The notes under the pieces: model-generated | What the model was told of the DNA's origin: nothing | The model's database searches: none | Seen by the model: the letters and a program-made list of their open reading frames with translations, nothing else | Position numbers and translations under genes: made by a program | In this document: piece by piece, positions 36,073-44,804 of the stretch | Numbering within the stretch: the stretch's first letter is position 1 | Layout of the letters: every line of letters starts with the position of its first letter | Assembly: GCF_000332645.1 (NCBI RefSeq) | Contig: NZ_AMXN01000006.1 | Location: 124,001 to 188,000 of the forward strand | DNA length: 64,000 nt | Origin: Bacillus inaquosorum KCTC 13429 | GTDB lineage: Bacteria > Bacillota > Bacilli > Bacillales > Bacillaceae | Direction of reading: 5' to 3'

Positions 36073-37245
36073 CGGGGTGTTTTCTTAGATAAAGATAAAA
36101 TTCCGTACGACATAGTCACAAAAAAGTTAAATGATTGGTATACATTAATAAAAGATGATCAAGTTGAGCATGCAGAGATTATAAAAATAGAAGTAGAGAA
36201 AGAATTGCTAAACATGGAAGAAAACCAAGATGCCTTGTTATATTATCAGTTATTAGATTTTAGGCACGAGATAATGCTGAGTTATATGAAATCTAAAGAA
36301 ATAGATGATCTCAATAATGCTTATGAGACTATAAAAGAAATTGAGAAACAAGGGCAATTAACTGGTATGTTGGAATATTATTTTTACTTTTTTAAGGGTA
36401 TGTATGAGTTTAGGCGAAAAGAATTAACTTCAGCCATAAGTGCCTATCGAATAGCTGAATCAAAGTTGTCGGAAGTTGAGGATGAAATAGAAAAAGCAGA
36501 GTTTTTTTTCAAAGTGTCCTATGTATATTATTATATGAAACAAACATATTTCTCCATGAATTATGCAAATCGTGCACTCAAAATATTTAGAGAGTATGAA
36601 GAGTATGCGGTCCAAACTGTGCGTTGTCAATTTATTGTTGCAGGTAACCTGATCGATTCTTTAGAATACGAAAGAGCCTTGGAACAATTTCTGAATTCTT
36701 TGGAAATTGCCAAGGGAAGTAACATAGAGCATTTAATTGCAATGTCACACATGAATATTGGGATTTGTTATGATGAATTGAAAGAATATAAAAAGGCTTC
36801 ACAACATTTAATTTTAGCGTTAGAAATTTTCGAAAAATCAAAACATAGTTTCCTAACAAAGACTTTATTCACTCTAACCTATGTAGAAGCAAAACAACAA
36901 AATTATGATGTTGCTTTGATATACTTTAGGAAAGGGCGATTTATTGCCGATAAAAGTGATGATAAGGAATACTCAGCGAAATTCAAAATATTAGAGGGAT
37001 TATTTTTTTCTGATGGTGAGACTCAATTAATAAAGAATGCATTTTCATATCTGGCTTCGAGAAAAATGTTTGCTGATGTTGAAAATTTTTCGATTGAAGT
37101 CGCTGATTATTTTCATGAACAAGGAAATTTAATGCTCTCTAATGAATATTATCGTATGAGTATTGAAGCAAGACGAAAAATTAAAAAAGGGGAGATTATC
37201 GATGAAAATCAGCCGGATTCTATTGGCAGCAGTGATTTTAAGTAG
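36073..37245 (+). CDS. rapI: Response regulator-type Rap protein RapI, ICEBs1 activator
   Basis: 390-residue Rap protein: N-terminal helical bundle and seven TPR-like repeats (about 100-370). RapI triggers ImmA-dependent ImmR cleavage and so excision; its activity is blocked by the PhrI pentapeptide. The start is TTG at 36073, 9 nt after GGGGGA; the frame opens at 36052. phrI begins inside its 3' end. Confidence 0.93.
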   Translation, partial: RGVFLDKDKIPYDIVTKKLNDWYTLIKDDQVEHAEIIKIEVEKELLNMEENQDALLYYQLLDFRHEIMLSYMKSKEIDDLNNAYETIKEIEKQGQLTGMLEYYFYFFKGMYEFRRKELTSAISAYRIAESKLSEVEDEIEKAEFFFKVSYVYYYMKQTYFSMNYANRALKIFREYEEYAVQTVRCQFIVAGNLIDSLEYERALEQFLNSLEIAKGSNIEHLIAMSHMNIGICYDELKEYKKASQHLILALEIFEKSKHSFLTKTLFTLTYVEAKQQNYDVALIYFRKGRFIADKSDDKEYSAKFKILEGLFFSDGETQLIKNAFSYLASRKMFADVENFSIEVADYFHEQGNLMLSNEYYRMSIEARRKIKKGEIIDENQPDSIGSSDFK

Positions 37246-37321
37246 TGTATTTTCAATAACTTATTTGCAAAGTGACCATAATACTGAGATCAAAGTGGCT
37301 GCAGATAGGGTAGGGGCATAG
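37202..37321 (+). CDS. phrI: Secreted signalling pre-peptide PhrI
   Basis: 39 residues: MKISRILLAAVILSS signal, ending KVAADRVGA. The mature pentapeptide DRVGA is exported, reimported by Opp and inhibits RapI, reporting crowding by element-bearing cells. ATG at 37202 overlaps the rapI end by 44 nt in another frame. Confidence 0.93.
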   Translation: MKISRILLAAVILSSVFSITYLQSDHNTEIKVAADRVGA

Positions 37322-37341
37322 GTTACTAAAATAATTAGAAA

Positions 37342-37372
37342 AAGCTTAATCTTTTTGATTAAGCTTTTTTAT
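37342..37372 (+). terminator. Terminator after phrI
   Basis: 10-bp stem AAGCTTAATC (37342-37351) / GATTAAGCTT (37357-37366), loop TTTTT, then T run. The next start codon is only 23 nt downstream. Confidence 0.88.
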
Positions 37373-37394
37373 AAAAATACGAAAGGAAAGTGAA

Positions 37395-38081
37395 ATGGAA
37401 TACTCATTATTAGAAAACGGCATAGATTCATTAAAGAAAGCTAAAACTAACATAGAAGAGTATGAGAAGTATCATAAGGGAAGCAGTTATCACTTTTTAA
37501 AAGATGCAATTATATTTCTTAATCATGGAATAGAAATTTTATTGAAATACATATTGTCAAAGCAAAATGAATCATTAATATTTACTGATATAAATTTATA
37601 TATGGAAGCAAAAGAAAAGCTAAAGAATGAAAGTAAGGGTAAGAAAAACCTATTTGATTTTAATAACAAGCGAACCGTTTTTGATGTTGATTTGGGTAAC
37701 GGCAATAAAAAGAAACAATTGTATACAATTAATTTGAATGAAGCAATTAAAAGAATTAAGTTTTTACTTGATATAGATATATCAGAAGATGTTGAGACGG
37801 CAATAACACTTATTAATGATTATCGAAATCATATAACACATCATTCAATCATTTTAGATGAGCCCAGTGTTAATGAATTAGTTGAGAAGATAAAATTTTT
37901 ATATAGTCATATACTTGATTTTTTCCAAGAACATATCACAGAAAGAAACGTAATGAATGAAGTGGATGCTGAGAGATACCTGTATACAAAGCAAGAATGG
38001 GAACAATATCAAAGAGAGTTGGAAGATTTTCATTATGAGAGGGCAATGAGTCGTATATCGCTAGATGCTGATGAAATGTAG
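37395..38081 (+). CDS. HEPN-like cargo protein, candidate RNase/defence
   Basis: 228 residues, mostly helical, not recognised as a named protein. The segment IILDE...NDYRNHITHHS contains Arg144-Asn145 and His149, the RX4-6H signature of HEPN ribonucleases, preceded by a long helix pair (SSYHFLKDAIIFLNHGIEILLKY) typical of HEPN folds. It lies between phrI and attR, where ICEBs1 elements carry variable cargo. A decayed copy of its 3' end is at 39327-39438. AAAGGAAAG before ATG. No obvious antitoxin gene next to it. Function is inference. Confidence 0.6.
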   Translation: MEYSLLENGIDSLKKAKTNIEEYEKYHKGSSYHFLKDAIIFLNHGIEILLKYILSKQNESLIFTDINLYMEAKEKLKNESKGKKNLFDFNNKRTVFDVDLGNGNKKKQLYTINLNEAIKRIKFLLDIDISEDVETAITLINDYRNHITHHSIILDEPSVNELVEKIKFLYSHILDFFQEHITERNVMNEVDAERYLYTKQEWEQYQRELEDFHYERAMSRISLDADEM

Positions 38082-38101
38082 ATTTAATTGGTCTCAGTAA
38101 G

Positions 38102-38119
38102 GTGCCCAATTTGTGCCCA
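38102..38119 (+). repeat. Right-end paired repeat, candidate Int arm site
   Basis: GTGCCCA-ATTT-GTGCCCA, 11-bp spacing. Mirrors CTGCCCA-CAAA-CTGCCCA at the left ends (11404, 49807); also near 39460 and 59466. Confidence 0.55.
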
Positions 38120-38210
38120 GAATTCATGAGAAATGATGAAAATAGATGTAAATAAAATAAATAGATGCTTAGAATAAAAGCTTTTGTAACCTATGATATG
38201 TTTTTACTAG

Positions 38211-38264
38211 GTTGAGGGCCTAGTGGGTGAATAACCCGTGGAGGTTCAAGTCCTCTCGGCCGCA
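38211..38264 (+). repeat. attR: Attachment core C (right end of ICEBs1)
   Basis: 54-nt core identical to trnS-leu2 11288-11341, preceded by CTAG as in the tRNA. It closes ICEBs1. Confidence 0.92.
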
Positions 38265-38605
38265 TCCCAATAATACCAAGGGTTTAACCACCTTTGGTAT
38301 TATTTTTTTGTGCGGAAAATACGGCTAGAAGTAGAGAAAGAATTGCTAAACATGGAAGAAAACCAAGATGCCCTGTTATAGTTATATTATCAGTCGCTGA
38401 TTATTTTCATGAACAAGGAAATTTAATGCTCTCTAATCAGCCGGATTCTATTGGCAGCAGTCATTTTAAGTAGTGTGTTATCAATAACTTATTTGCAAAG
38501 TGATCATAATACTGAGATCAAAGTCGCTACAGTAGGGTAGGGGCATAGGTTACTAAAATAATTAGAAAAAGCTTAATCTTTTTGATTAAGCTTTTTTTAA
38601 AAGTT
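38265..38605 (+). pseudogene. Collapsed rapI-phrI relic
   Basis: 38325-38540 stitches together pieces of rapI (EVEKELLNMEENQDAL; ADYFHEQGNLMLSN) and phrI (ATTCTATTGGCAGCAG...) with large deletions; the phr end reads a frameshifted version of the DRVGA codons. The phrI terminator hairpin is retained at 38569-38593. No working product. Confidence 0.8.
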
Positions 38606-38695
38606 CTGTTAAAGTTTAATGTTAATTTATAGTCTAAGTAAAACTCTTCTCAAACTTTATTCATTTTAATAAACCATATTTATTTTTAATCATGG

Positions 38696-39010
38696 TTATT
38701 TAGAGCTATTGCTATAGTGTCTAGGCGAAAATACGTTTTTTAATGCACTTATTATTCCAGGCACAAGAAAGAAGACGCCAAAAAAGACAGTAAGTAAATT
38801 TAATTGTGGTGTTTCATAAAAAGTAAACCATTCTATAAAAATTGACGATTCCGTAATTCTCCCAAATAGTGTTCCATCAATCTCTTTATAATTAGGTAAC
38901 CATCCTGTTGTTTCAAATGTAATAAAAATTATCTGTGACAATAAAAATACACCAATTTGAGAAACCCAATATTTTTTCAAAGATGAAACACTTTTTTGCT
39001 TTTCAGCCAA
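38696..39010 (-). CDS. YfzA-like small membrane protein
   Basis: 104 residues with two membrane segments (about 17-35 and 72-90). The pattern TGWLPN...LFGRITES...EWFTFYETPQLNLLTVFFG fits the YfzA-like family, function unknown. TTG start after GGGAGGGA. No partner gene beside it. Confidence 0.6.
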   Translation of the reverse strand: MAEKQKSVSSLKKYWVSQIGVFLLSQIIFITFETTGWLPNYKEIDGTLFGRITESSIFIEWFTFYETPQLNLLTVFFGVFFLVPGIISALKNVFSPRHYSNSSK

Positions 39011-39880
39011 CTAAAATCCCTCCCTGCATTAGATTCCATTTTATATTGATATACGGAAAATTAAAGTTCAAAATTTAACATCTTTTTCTATTGTTTATTT
39101 TGTTATTGAACTCAACTGCATGTTTAGTTCAATTAAACTGCCCGTTAGTTGAATAAGAAATAATGTTTATATCGTAAATCTAGATATCCTTAGTATATCA
39201 TACGTTTCCATATTTTGTATTAATTTTCTTTTATCAAGTTATTTATAGTAACAGTATTCCTTTGATGTTGAATGGATTCTAACACTTGAAACCAAGCTAG
39301 ATAATTGTTCAGATATTGAAGGAAGTTGACGCGGAGAGATACCTGTATACACTGCAAGAATGGGAGCAATATCAAAGAGATTTAGAATTGTTTTATTACG
39401 ACAGGGCAATGAGTGACATATCACTTGATGAAATGTAGAGTTCCGTTGGTCTCTCATAGGTGCCCAATTTGTGCCCGGAATTCATAAAAAATGATGAAAA
39501 TAGGTGTAAATAAAATAAACAGATGCTTTGATTAAAAGCCTTTGTAACCCATGATACGTTTTTACTAGGTTGAGGGACTCGATTTAATGAAGGTACAAAA
39601 ACATATTGGTATCTTTTAATTTTTGCCTTATCGTTATTCGTCTCGTTGTTTATCAAGACCTAAATTGTAAAAAGTCATATAAAATAAGGAGTGAAACATG
39701 TTATACATGAATAATATGTTTCACTCCTTATACTTTTTGTTCAACAATCGCATCGGTTTCTAAAAGAAAGATATACCATTCTTATGTCACAAACGGAGCA
39801 GGTTAGCTGAAGAAGAGCAATCAATGTAGAAACGTTGACAACTAAAACACAACCATGATATATTTAGCCCGCTAAATATT
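39011..39880 (+). other. HEPN-gene relic, core D scar and flanks
   Basis: 39327-39438 encodes a decayed copy of the last ~37 codons of the 37395 gene (EVDAERYLYTLQEWEQYQRDLE...). It is followed by a class 1 right end (GTGCCCAATTTGTGCCC, 39460-39476) and GTTGAGGG (39569-39576), where similarity to the core stops and ACTCGATTTAATGAAGGTAC begins. No other gene is seen; an ATACATG/CATGTAT-type hairpin lies near 39690-39730. Confidence 0.7.
39860..39879 (+). promoter_or_regulatory. MarR-type operator before the marR gene
   Basis: Perfect ATATTTAGC-CC-GCTAAATAT (39860-39879). Related dyads TATTTAG-N4-CTAAATA (40347-40364) and TTATTTAG-N4-CTAAGTA (40431-40449) precede the next gene. Confidence 0.65.
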
Positions 39881-39903
39881 TTTTGGCTAGAGGAGGTTTA
39901 TCT

Positions 39904-40329
39904 TTGAAGATTAGTGTGGACTGTGATATTCGTATGTCCTTGGATAAAGTTTCTTCCCAAATGCGTCGGAATTATAGTGAGAGCCTTAGAGAACTCAATC
40001 TTTATGTCGGCCAAGATAATTTACTCTCGCGTTTGTGGTTAGGTGATGGAATAACACAAATGCAGCTATGTGAACATTTAAAATGCGAACCGCCTACGGT
40101 AACAAATATGGTTAAATCGCTAGAGCAGAATGGTTTCATATACCGTAAACGTGATGAAGAAGATGCAAGGGTTATGCGAATTTATCTAACGGACAAAGGC
40201 AAAGAATTAGAAGAACCCGTTAGAATTAAATGGAATGAACACCAAGAAAAATTACTACAGTCAATTTCAGCTGAAGAACGCTTAATATTAAGGGATTTAA
40301 TAAAGCGTATGGAGAAAAACTTATCTTAA
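39904..40329 (+). CDS. MarR-family regulator
   Basis: 141-residue MarR protein with the winged helix at about 45-105 (TQMQLCEHLKCEPPTVTNMVKSLEQNGFI and KRDEEDARVMRIYLT). TTG start at 39904 after GAGGAGG. It probably represses itself and the downstream nitronate monooxygenase through the TATTTAG dyads. Confidence 0.82.
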   Translation: MKISVDCDIRMSLDKVSSQMRRNYSESLRELNLYVGQDNLLSRLWLGDGITQMQLCEHLKCEPPTVTNMVKSLEQNGFIYRKRDEEDARVMRIYLTDKGKELEEPVRIKWNEHQEKLLQSISAEERLILRDLIKRMEKNLS

Positions 40330-40346
40330 GTTTTCTCTCAAATGTA

Positions 40347-40450
40347 TATTTAGTACCCTAAATAAATATTTAGTAACCTGGAAGATACTCTGCCCAAAAT
40401 ATTGTACTAATAAGTAAGCCAAACTGAAAATTATTTAGTAAACTAAGTAT
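40347..40450 (+). promoter_or_regulatory. MarR operators before nitronate monooxygenase
   Basis: Two further TATTTAG/CTAAATA dyads (40347-40364, 40431-40449) and one half site between them. Confidence 0.55.
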
Positions 40451-40501
40451 TTCTTTAAACCAACTGAAGGTTGAAAATAATCTAAGCAGGAGGATTCAAT
40501 A

Positions 40502-41461
40502 ATGAATAATAGAATATGCAAAATATTAAATATAGAAAAGCCGATTATACAGGGCCCGATGTCTTGGGTTACTAATGCCGAATTTGTTGCGGCGGTAAGC
40601 AATGCTGGTGCATTAGGATTTCTAGGTCCAAATGCCGGTCAGGTTGATATAACTCGTTCACCCGAAATAAGTGCGGAAAGAATGAGAACTGAAATACAAA
40701 AAACAAAATCATTAACTAATAAACCATTTGGAGTACCTGTAATCGTAAATCGTGATTTAGCTTACACATGGCCAATTTTAGAAACAGTTATTGACGAGAA
40801 AGTTCCTGTTGTTATTGTGAACGATATACTGGATGAAAGAATCTTTAAACCATTAAAAGAAAACGATATTAAAATTGTTTATAGACCACTTACTCCTACT
40901 ATTGAAAATGCAAAAGCTGCAGAAGAATTTGGAATAGATGTTTATGTAGCGACTGGATTTGATGAAGGTGGTACGGTTCCAGAACGAGTTATTGGAACAT
41001 TTTCGATTGTTCCAATGATTGTAGATGCTATAAATACCCCTGTAATGGCAGCTGGTGGTATTGGAGATGTTAGAGGAGTGCGTGCCGCATTTGCTTTAGG
41101 CGCTGAAGGTGTGTTTGCTGGTAGTGTCTTTATTCCAACAAAAGAAAATCCAGCAGCAGAAAACGTGAAACAAATGATTGTAGATGCTACAGCAGAAGAT
41201 TTACTAATGTTCCGTACTTTACCAGCATACTATCGTTCTTTACCTACTAAATTTGCGAATGAACTAGTAGAAATGGATAAACAAGGTGTTAGTCGTGAAG
41301 AAATAGCAAAAATGATGCGTGGATCAATTGGAATGCGTATCGGCATGCTAGAAGGCAATACAGATGAGGGCTATATTTCTGTGGGTACTGGAATTACGCC
41401 AATTAAAGAAATCAGAACTGTAAAAGAAGTGGTTGATACTTTAATGCAAGACTTTAATTAA
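40502..41461 (+). CDS. Nitronate monooxygenase (FMN-dependent, NPD family)
   Basis: 319-residue TIM-barrel flavoprotein. FMN/phosphate blocks seen: IQGPMSWVTNAEFVAAVSNAGALGFLG, TGFDEGGTVPE, PVMAAGGIGDVRG and FALGAEGVFAGS. The enzyme oxidises alkyl nitronates; enoyl reductase FabK-like activity is an alternative within the family. AGGAGG before ATG. Unit with the preceding marR and probably the following flavin reductase. Confidence 0.82.
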   Translation: MNNRICKILNIEKPIIQGPMSWVTNAEFVAAVSNAGALGFLGPNAGQVDITRSPEISAERMRTEIQKTKSLTNKPFGVPVIVNRDLAYTWPILETVIDEKVPVVIVNDILDERIFKPLKENDIKIVYRPLTPTIENAKAAEEFGIDVYVATGFDEGGTVPERVIGTFSIVPMIVDAINTPVMAAGGIGDVRGVRAAFALGAEGVFAGSVFIPTKENPAAENVKQMIVDATAEDLLMFRTLPAYYRSLPTKFANELVEMDKQGVSREEIAKMMRGSIGMRIGMLEGNTDEGYISVGTGITPIKEIRTVKEVVDTLMQDFN

Positions 41462-41696
41462 AATATTAGGGTCTTCGGAATATTTAGTGGAATTCCCTTT
41501 TCAATAGTTAAAAACATTTACTTATAACTCGGACTATTTGGCGGTATGTTAGTTCAAACACTAGTTAAATTAAATTCGATATTCGAATGCATCACGTGCA
41601 AAATAAATTTCACCCTAAACTAAGAAATAGTTTAATGGAAACAGAGTCTCTGAAGTGAAGTAATTTTAATTAATATTTATTGTAGGAGAGATTCGT

Positions 41697-42246
41697 ATGG
41701 AAACAAAGATTAATATTGTAGCCCTATCAGGAAGTAGCCGGAAAAAATCATCAACTCAAAAAGCACTTAATAGCCTAAAAAAATTCATGCCCAACGGTGT
41801 TGAATATGAAATATACAATGGTATTGAAAAACTTCCGCATTTTAATCGTGATTTAGATAGTGATAAACCACCAGTAGAGGTGCAAGTATATAGAGAATCG
41901 CTTTCAAGAGCCGATGGAGTCATTATCTGTACACCCGAATATATAAAGGGTGTACCTGGTGTCTTGAAAAATGCTTTAGAATGGTTGGTGTCGTCTGCAG
42001 AGCTTTATTCGAAACCAGTAGCGGTTATTACAGAATTCATGTGATGGGAAAAATGCGCATCAAGCATTACAACTCAATCTAAGTATGTTAAATGCGAATG
42101 TATTCGATGGTGGAGCGTTATTAATTTCAGGAGCAAACAATAAATTGAACGAAGACGGGGAATTTATAGAAAATGAGGTTAATTCCTCACTAGAGTTATT
42201 AATATCTAAATTGCTTGAAGAAGTCAATAAGAAAGGTTCTTTTTAG
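41697..42246 (+). pseudogene. NADPH-dependent FMN reductase, frameshifted
   Basis: The first 113 codons read a flavodoxin-like reductase (ALSGSSRKKSSTQKALNSL, TPEYIKGVPGVLKNALEWL). Near 42033 (ACAGAATTCATG) the frame shifts by one base; the rest (CDGKNAHQALQLNLSMLNANVF ... EEVNKKGSF) continues in another frame to a stop at 42244. Intact it would be ~182 residues and a plausible FMN supplier for the adjacent monooxygenase. Confidence 0.8.
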
Positions 42247-42306
42247 AACAGGTGTTTAGATAAATAAAAAGGACAACGGGTAATTGCCGGCAGATTAGTT
42301 AGTATG

Positions 42307-42381
42307 CTAAGTTTTTTGTTTTCTTCGATCTGCTTGGTTTTCAGCTTCAGATAACAAAGACTTTACTTCAAATACCTTCAT
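42307..42381 (-). pseudogene. Tiny relic resembling an LXG-type N-terminus
   Basis: 24-codon ORF MKVFEVKSLLSEAENQADRR... with a good ribosome site (AAAGGATTGGACA). The first residues look like the start of Bacillus LXG toxins of the YobL/YxiD kind; the rest is missing. Probably the stub of a deleted gene. Confidence 0.35.
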
Positions 42382-42479
42382 TGTCCAATCCTTTCAGTGA
42401 TTTTATATCTAAATATTACCATGGAATAGATGTGAAAGTTTCAAAAATTGTTGTTTAAGAAGAAGTAACGAATGTTAAA

Positions 42480-42700
42480 ACATTTGATCCTAGTGAGATT
42501 TGGAGAAGTGGGGGAGTATAGGGTGATTTTTGCTCACCAAATATTAACCATAATTCATACAAACCTATAGAAATGATGTAAAGTGAAGTTAGAAAGTGTA
42601 ATGAAAATAAGCTTTCATAACCAGTGATACGGATTTACAATGTTGAGGGACTCGATTTAGATGAAGATACCAAATCATATTGGTATCTTTTTTGCTTTAG
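42480..42700 (+). repeat. Class 2 right end with core E scar
   Basis: GCTCACCAAATATTAACC...AATGAAAATAAGCTTTCATAACC, then GTTGAGGG (42642-42649) switching to ACTCGATTTAGATGAAGATACC, as at core D. A hairpin AAGATACCAA/TTGGTATCTT (42664-42689) with T run follows. No gene between 42700 and 42865. Confidence 0.75.
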
Positions 42701-42865
42701 ATTTATTAAATCTCCTTTAGGAGTTCATGACTTGCCACCAAATACAAGTTGTGTTCCTGAGGTTAATCAACTTTATTATTTTTGCATTCTTTCGTTTTAA
42801 GTCTTGAATAACACCTTATATGTTTACAAACCATTTTTCTTTGTCGTCGCCCAATATAATGAGCT

Positions 42866-43687
42866 TCACTTTAAAATTTGCACAAAAACCTTAATTAAAT
42901 ACTTTTCATAGCCTTTAACTGATAGCTCATCTAACATAACTTCCTCATAGAAAAAGCCTTGCAATTGTAGGCCTTTGTCATAAGAAAACTTTAATAATCT
43001 GTTATAAGTTTCTTTAATACGTGAATACCCGTCTGAGTGATACGCAGTTAAATATGTGCCTTTGCTTCGGACATAATTATAATGATTCAGTGTTTTGTCA
43101 ACCCTAGTATAAAGATGATCATAACTAAAAGGTTTACCACTTACTATTTTCTTAATATCCATCATCCAACCTGGTGAGTGATGAGTATCTATATTGTAAG
43201 TGTTTAAGTACTTATTATGATTTATCATGGAATCATAAATGCTTTTATCTCCTGTAAAAGGTTCTGCTTCAGTTAATACTAATGCTTCTTCTTTCCTTTC
43301 TTCAAATATAATAGCTGAACGATCTATTTTGGCTGCTTTCTTCGTAATACTTGATTTCTCCGAGATGATTTTTTTCATTTTTTGAAGCTGTTTAATTTTA
43401 GCGTCAAGAACTGCTTCTTTACTTTCAAGAAGATAAATAAGTTCATCGGGAGATCTTTTATTAAGATATTCCTTTATCTCCTTTAACGGCATTTCTAATT
43501 CTTTTAGGGTTGATATTACTTGAAAAACATCGATTTGATTTATTGAATAATATCTATACCCGTTATCAGCTTTCAATTCCGGAGAAAAAATCCCAATTCG
43601 ATCATAGTGAAATAGTGTATCTTTGCTTACTCCCATTAACTTGGAAAATTGCCCAGTCGTTAAATGAGTTTGTAAATGTAAGTCCAT
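42866..43687 (-). CDS. MerR-family regulator with GyrI-like effector domain
   Basis: 273 residues: MerR winged helix at about 9-75 ([27 protein letters not shown]...GYRYYS), a dimerisation helix (about 80-125) and a C-terminal GyrI/BmrR-type ligand domain. AAGGAGATG before ATG. Divergent from the NmrA-like gene, whose promoter has the 19-nt MerR spacing. Confidence 0.85.
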   Translation of the reverse strand: MDLHLQTHLTTGQFSKLMGVSKDTLFHYDRIGIFSPELKADNGYRYYSINQIDVFQVISTLKELEMPLKEIKEYLNKRSPDELIYLLESKEAVLDAKIKQLQKMKKIISEKSSITKKAAKIDRSAIIFEERKEEALVLTEAEPFTGDKSIYDSMINHNKYLNTYNIDTHHSPGWMMDIKKIVSGKPFSYDHLYTRVDKTLNHYNYVRSKGTYLTAYHSDGYSRIKETYNRLLKFSYDKGLQLQGFFYEEVMLDELSVKGYEKYLIKVFVQILK

Positions 43688-43699
43688 TAAAACATCTCC

Positions 43700-43730
43700 T
43701 TGACTATGGTGTTACACCACCCTTTATTAT
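43700..43730 (+). promoter_or_regulatory. MerR-controlled promoter, 19-nt spacer
   Basis: TTGACT (43700-43705), 19-nt spacer, TATTAT (43725-43730), with the dyad GGTGT-T-ACACC in the spacer. Hallmark of MerR-activated promoters; drives the gene at 43850. Confidence 0.75.
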
Positions 43731-43849
43731 AACCAAGAAGGGCAGAGATGAGTAGATATGGAGTTCATTTTATATTTTCATTTCATTGATTATTTCGATA
43801 ATTTTCTGAGTCCTTCAAATTTAAAATGTGATTTTGGGAGGAAATAAAC

Positions 43850-44674
43850 ATGACAATCTTAGTTACAGGAGCTACGGGAACAGTAGGCTGCTGCATTGTG
43901 GGGCTTTTACATGAAAAAGGAGTTAAGGTAAGAGCGTTAACAAGAGCTATAAACAAAACAAATCTGCCTGCTGAAGTTCAAATTGTCTCTGGAGATCTTG
44001 ATAAACCTGAATCTTTACAGCCTCATCTTTATAAAGTCGATAGTTTATTTTTTATCACGCAAAGTGATCAATCAGACACTAAATTCATGACAAATAAAAA
44101 AATTGTTCAAATGGCTGAAGAAGCTGGCGTTAAAAGAATAGTTGCAATAATGGATTTTGAAGGGAACCCTATTGAAGAAGTAATTAAGAATAGCGGAATG
44201 GAGTGGACGATATTAAGGCCTGTAGAATTTATGAAAAACGTCCTTTATGATTGGGCAGAATCTATCCAAAAAGAAGGAATAATTCGAACTGCATTCCCTG
44301 ATAGTCTAAGCGCTAGAATCCATGAAGCTGATATTGCGGCTGTTGCAGTAAAAGCTCTCACGGAGGAAGGACATCATAGACAAACATACGATTTGACTGG
44401 ACCAGAAGCATTAACTCCTAGAATTATGGTTAAACAAATTTCTGAAGTTATTCAAAAACCTATTGAGTTGATTGAAATGACAGAAGATGAAATGAAAAAA
44501 GAATGGAAGAGCAAAGGATATGAAGAGGAGTTTATTAATTATTTCATCATAGAAATGGGAAAAAACCCGCCAAAACAAGTTTATACAGTTTTACCAACAA
44601 TAGAACTGGTCACAGGAGAACCAGCAAGAACATTTGCACAATGGGTTAAGGAAAATAAGCATCACTTTGAGTGA
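43850..44674 (+). CDS. NmrA-like NAD(P)-binding protein
   Basis: 274-residue atypical short-chain dehydrogenase; Rossmann start TILVTGATGTVGCCIVGLLHEKG and the NmrA/YtfG-type HEADIAAVAVKAL block. It could be an NAD(P)H:quinone oxidoreductase or a redox-sensing protein. Probably induced by the divergent MerR regulator. Confidence 0.75.
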   Translation: MTILVTGATGTVGCCIVGLLHEKGVKVRALTRAINKTNLPAEVQIVSGDLDKPESLQPHLYKVDSLFFITQSDQSDTKFMTNKKIVQMAEEAGVKRIVAIMDFEGNPIEEVIKNSGMEWTILRPVEFMKNVLYDWAESIQKEGIIRTAFPDSLSARIHEADIAAVAVKALTEEGHHRQTYDLTGPEALTPRIMVKQISEVIQKPIELIEMTEDEMKKEWKSKGYEEEFINYFIIEMGKNPPKQVYTVLPTIELVTGEPARTFAQWVKENKHHFE

Positions 44675-44765
44675 AGTTTAGAAATAATTCTCTTAAATTA
44701 ACAGGATATTTGTCAATTGCTAAAGCCAAATTTTTTTATAATATGAAAAAATCTGCAAAAGAACA

Positions 44766-44799
44766 AAACCAGTGGGAAATGAATGCCGCCCACTGGTTT
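44766..44799 (+). terminator. Bidirectional terminator
   Basis: AAACCAGTGGG (44766-44776) / CCCACTGGTTT (44789-44799) between convergent genes. Confidence 0.7.
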
Positions 44800-44804
44800 G
44801 TGTG

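Larger units (their letters stand above)
19247..38264 (+). mobile_element. ICEBs1: ICEBs1, apparently complete integrative and conjugative element
   Basis: 19-kb element between cores B and C with intact int, immA, immR, xis, ydzL, ydcO, helP, conQ, oriT, nicK, ydcS, ydcT, yddA, conB-E, yddF, conG, cwlT, yddI, yddJ, rapI and phrI in the order of B. subtilis 168. Differences: yddK (spbK) is absent between yddJ and rapI, and the gene after phrI is a HEPN-like ORF rather than the 168 cargo. It is flanked on both sides by related DNA, which is unusual. Confidence 0.93.

Noticed and set aside
37395..38081. HEPN-MNT type toxin-antitoxin pair
   Set aside because: No nucleotidyltransferase or other small partner gene lies beside the HEPN-like ORF.
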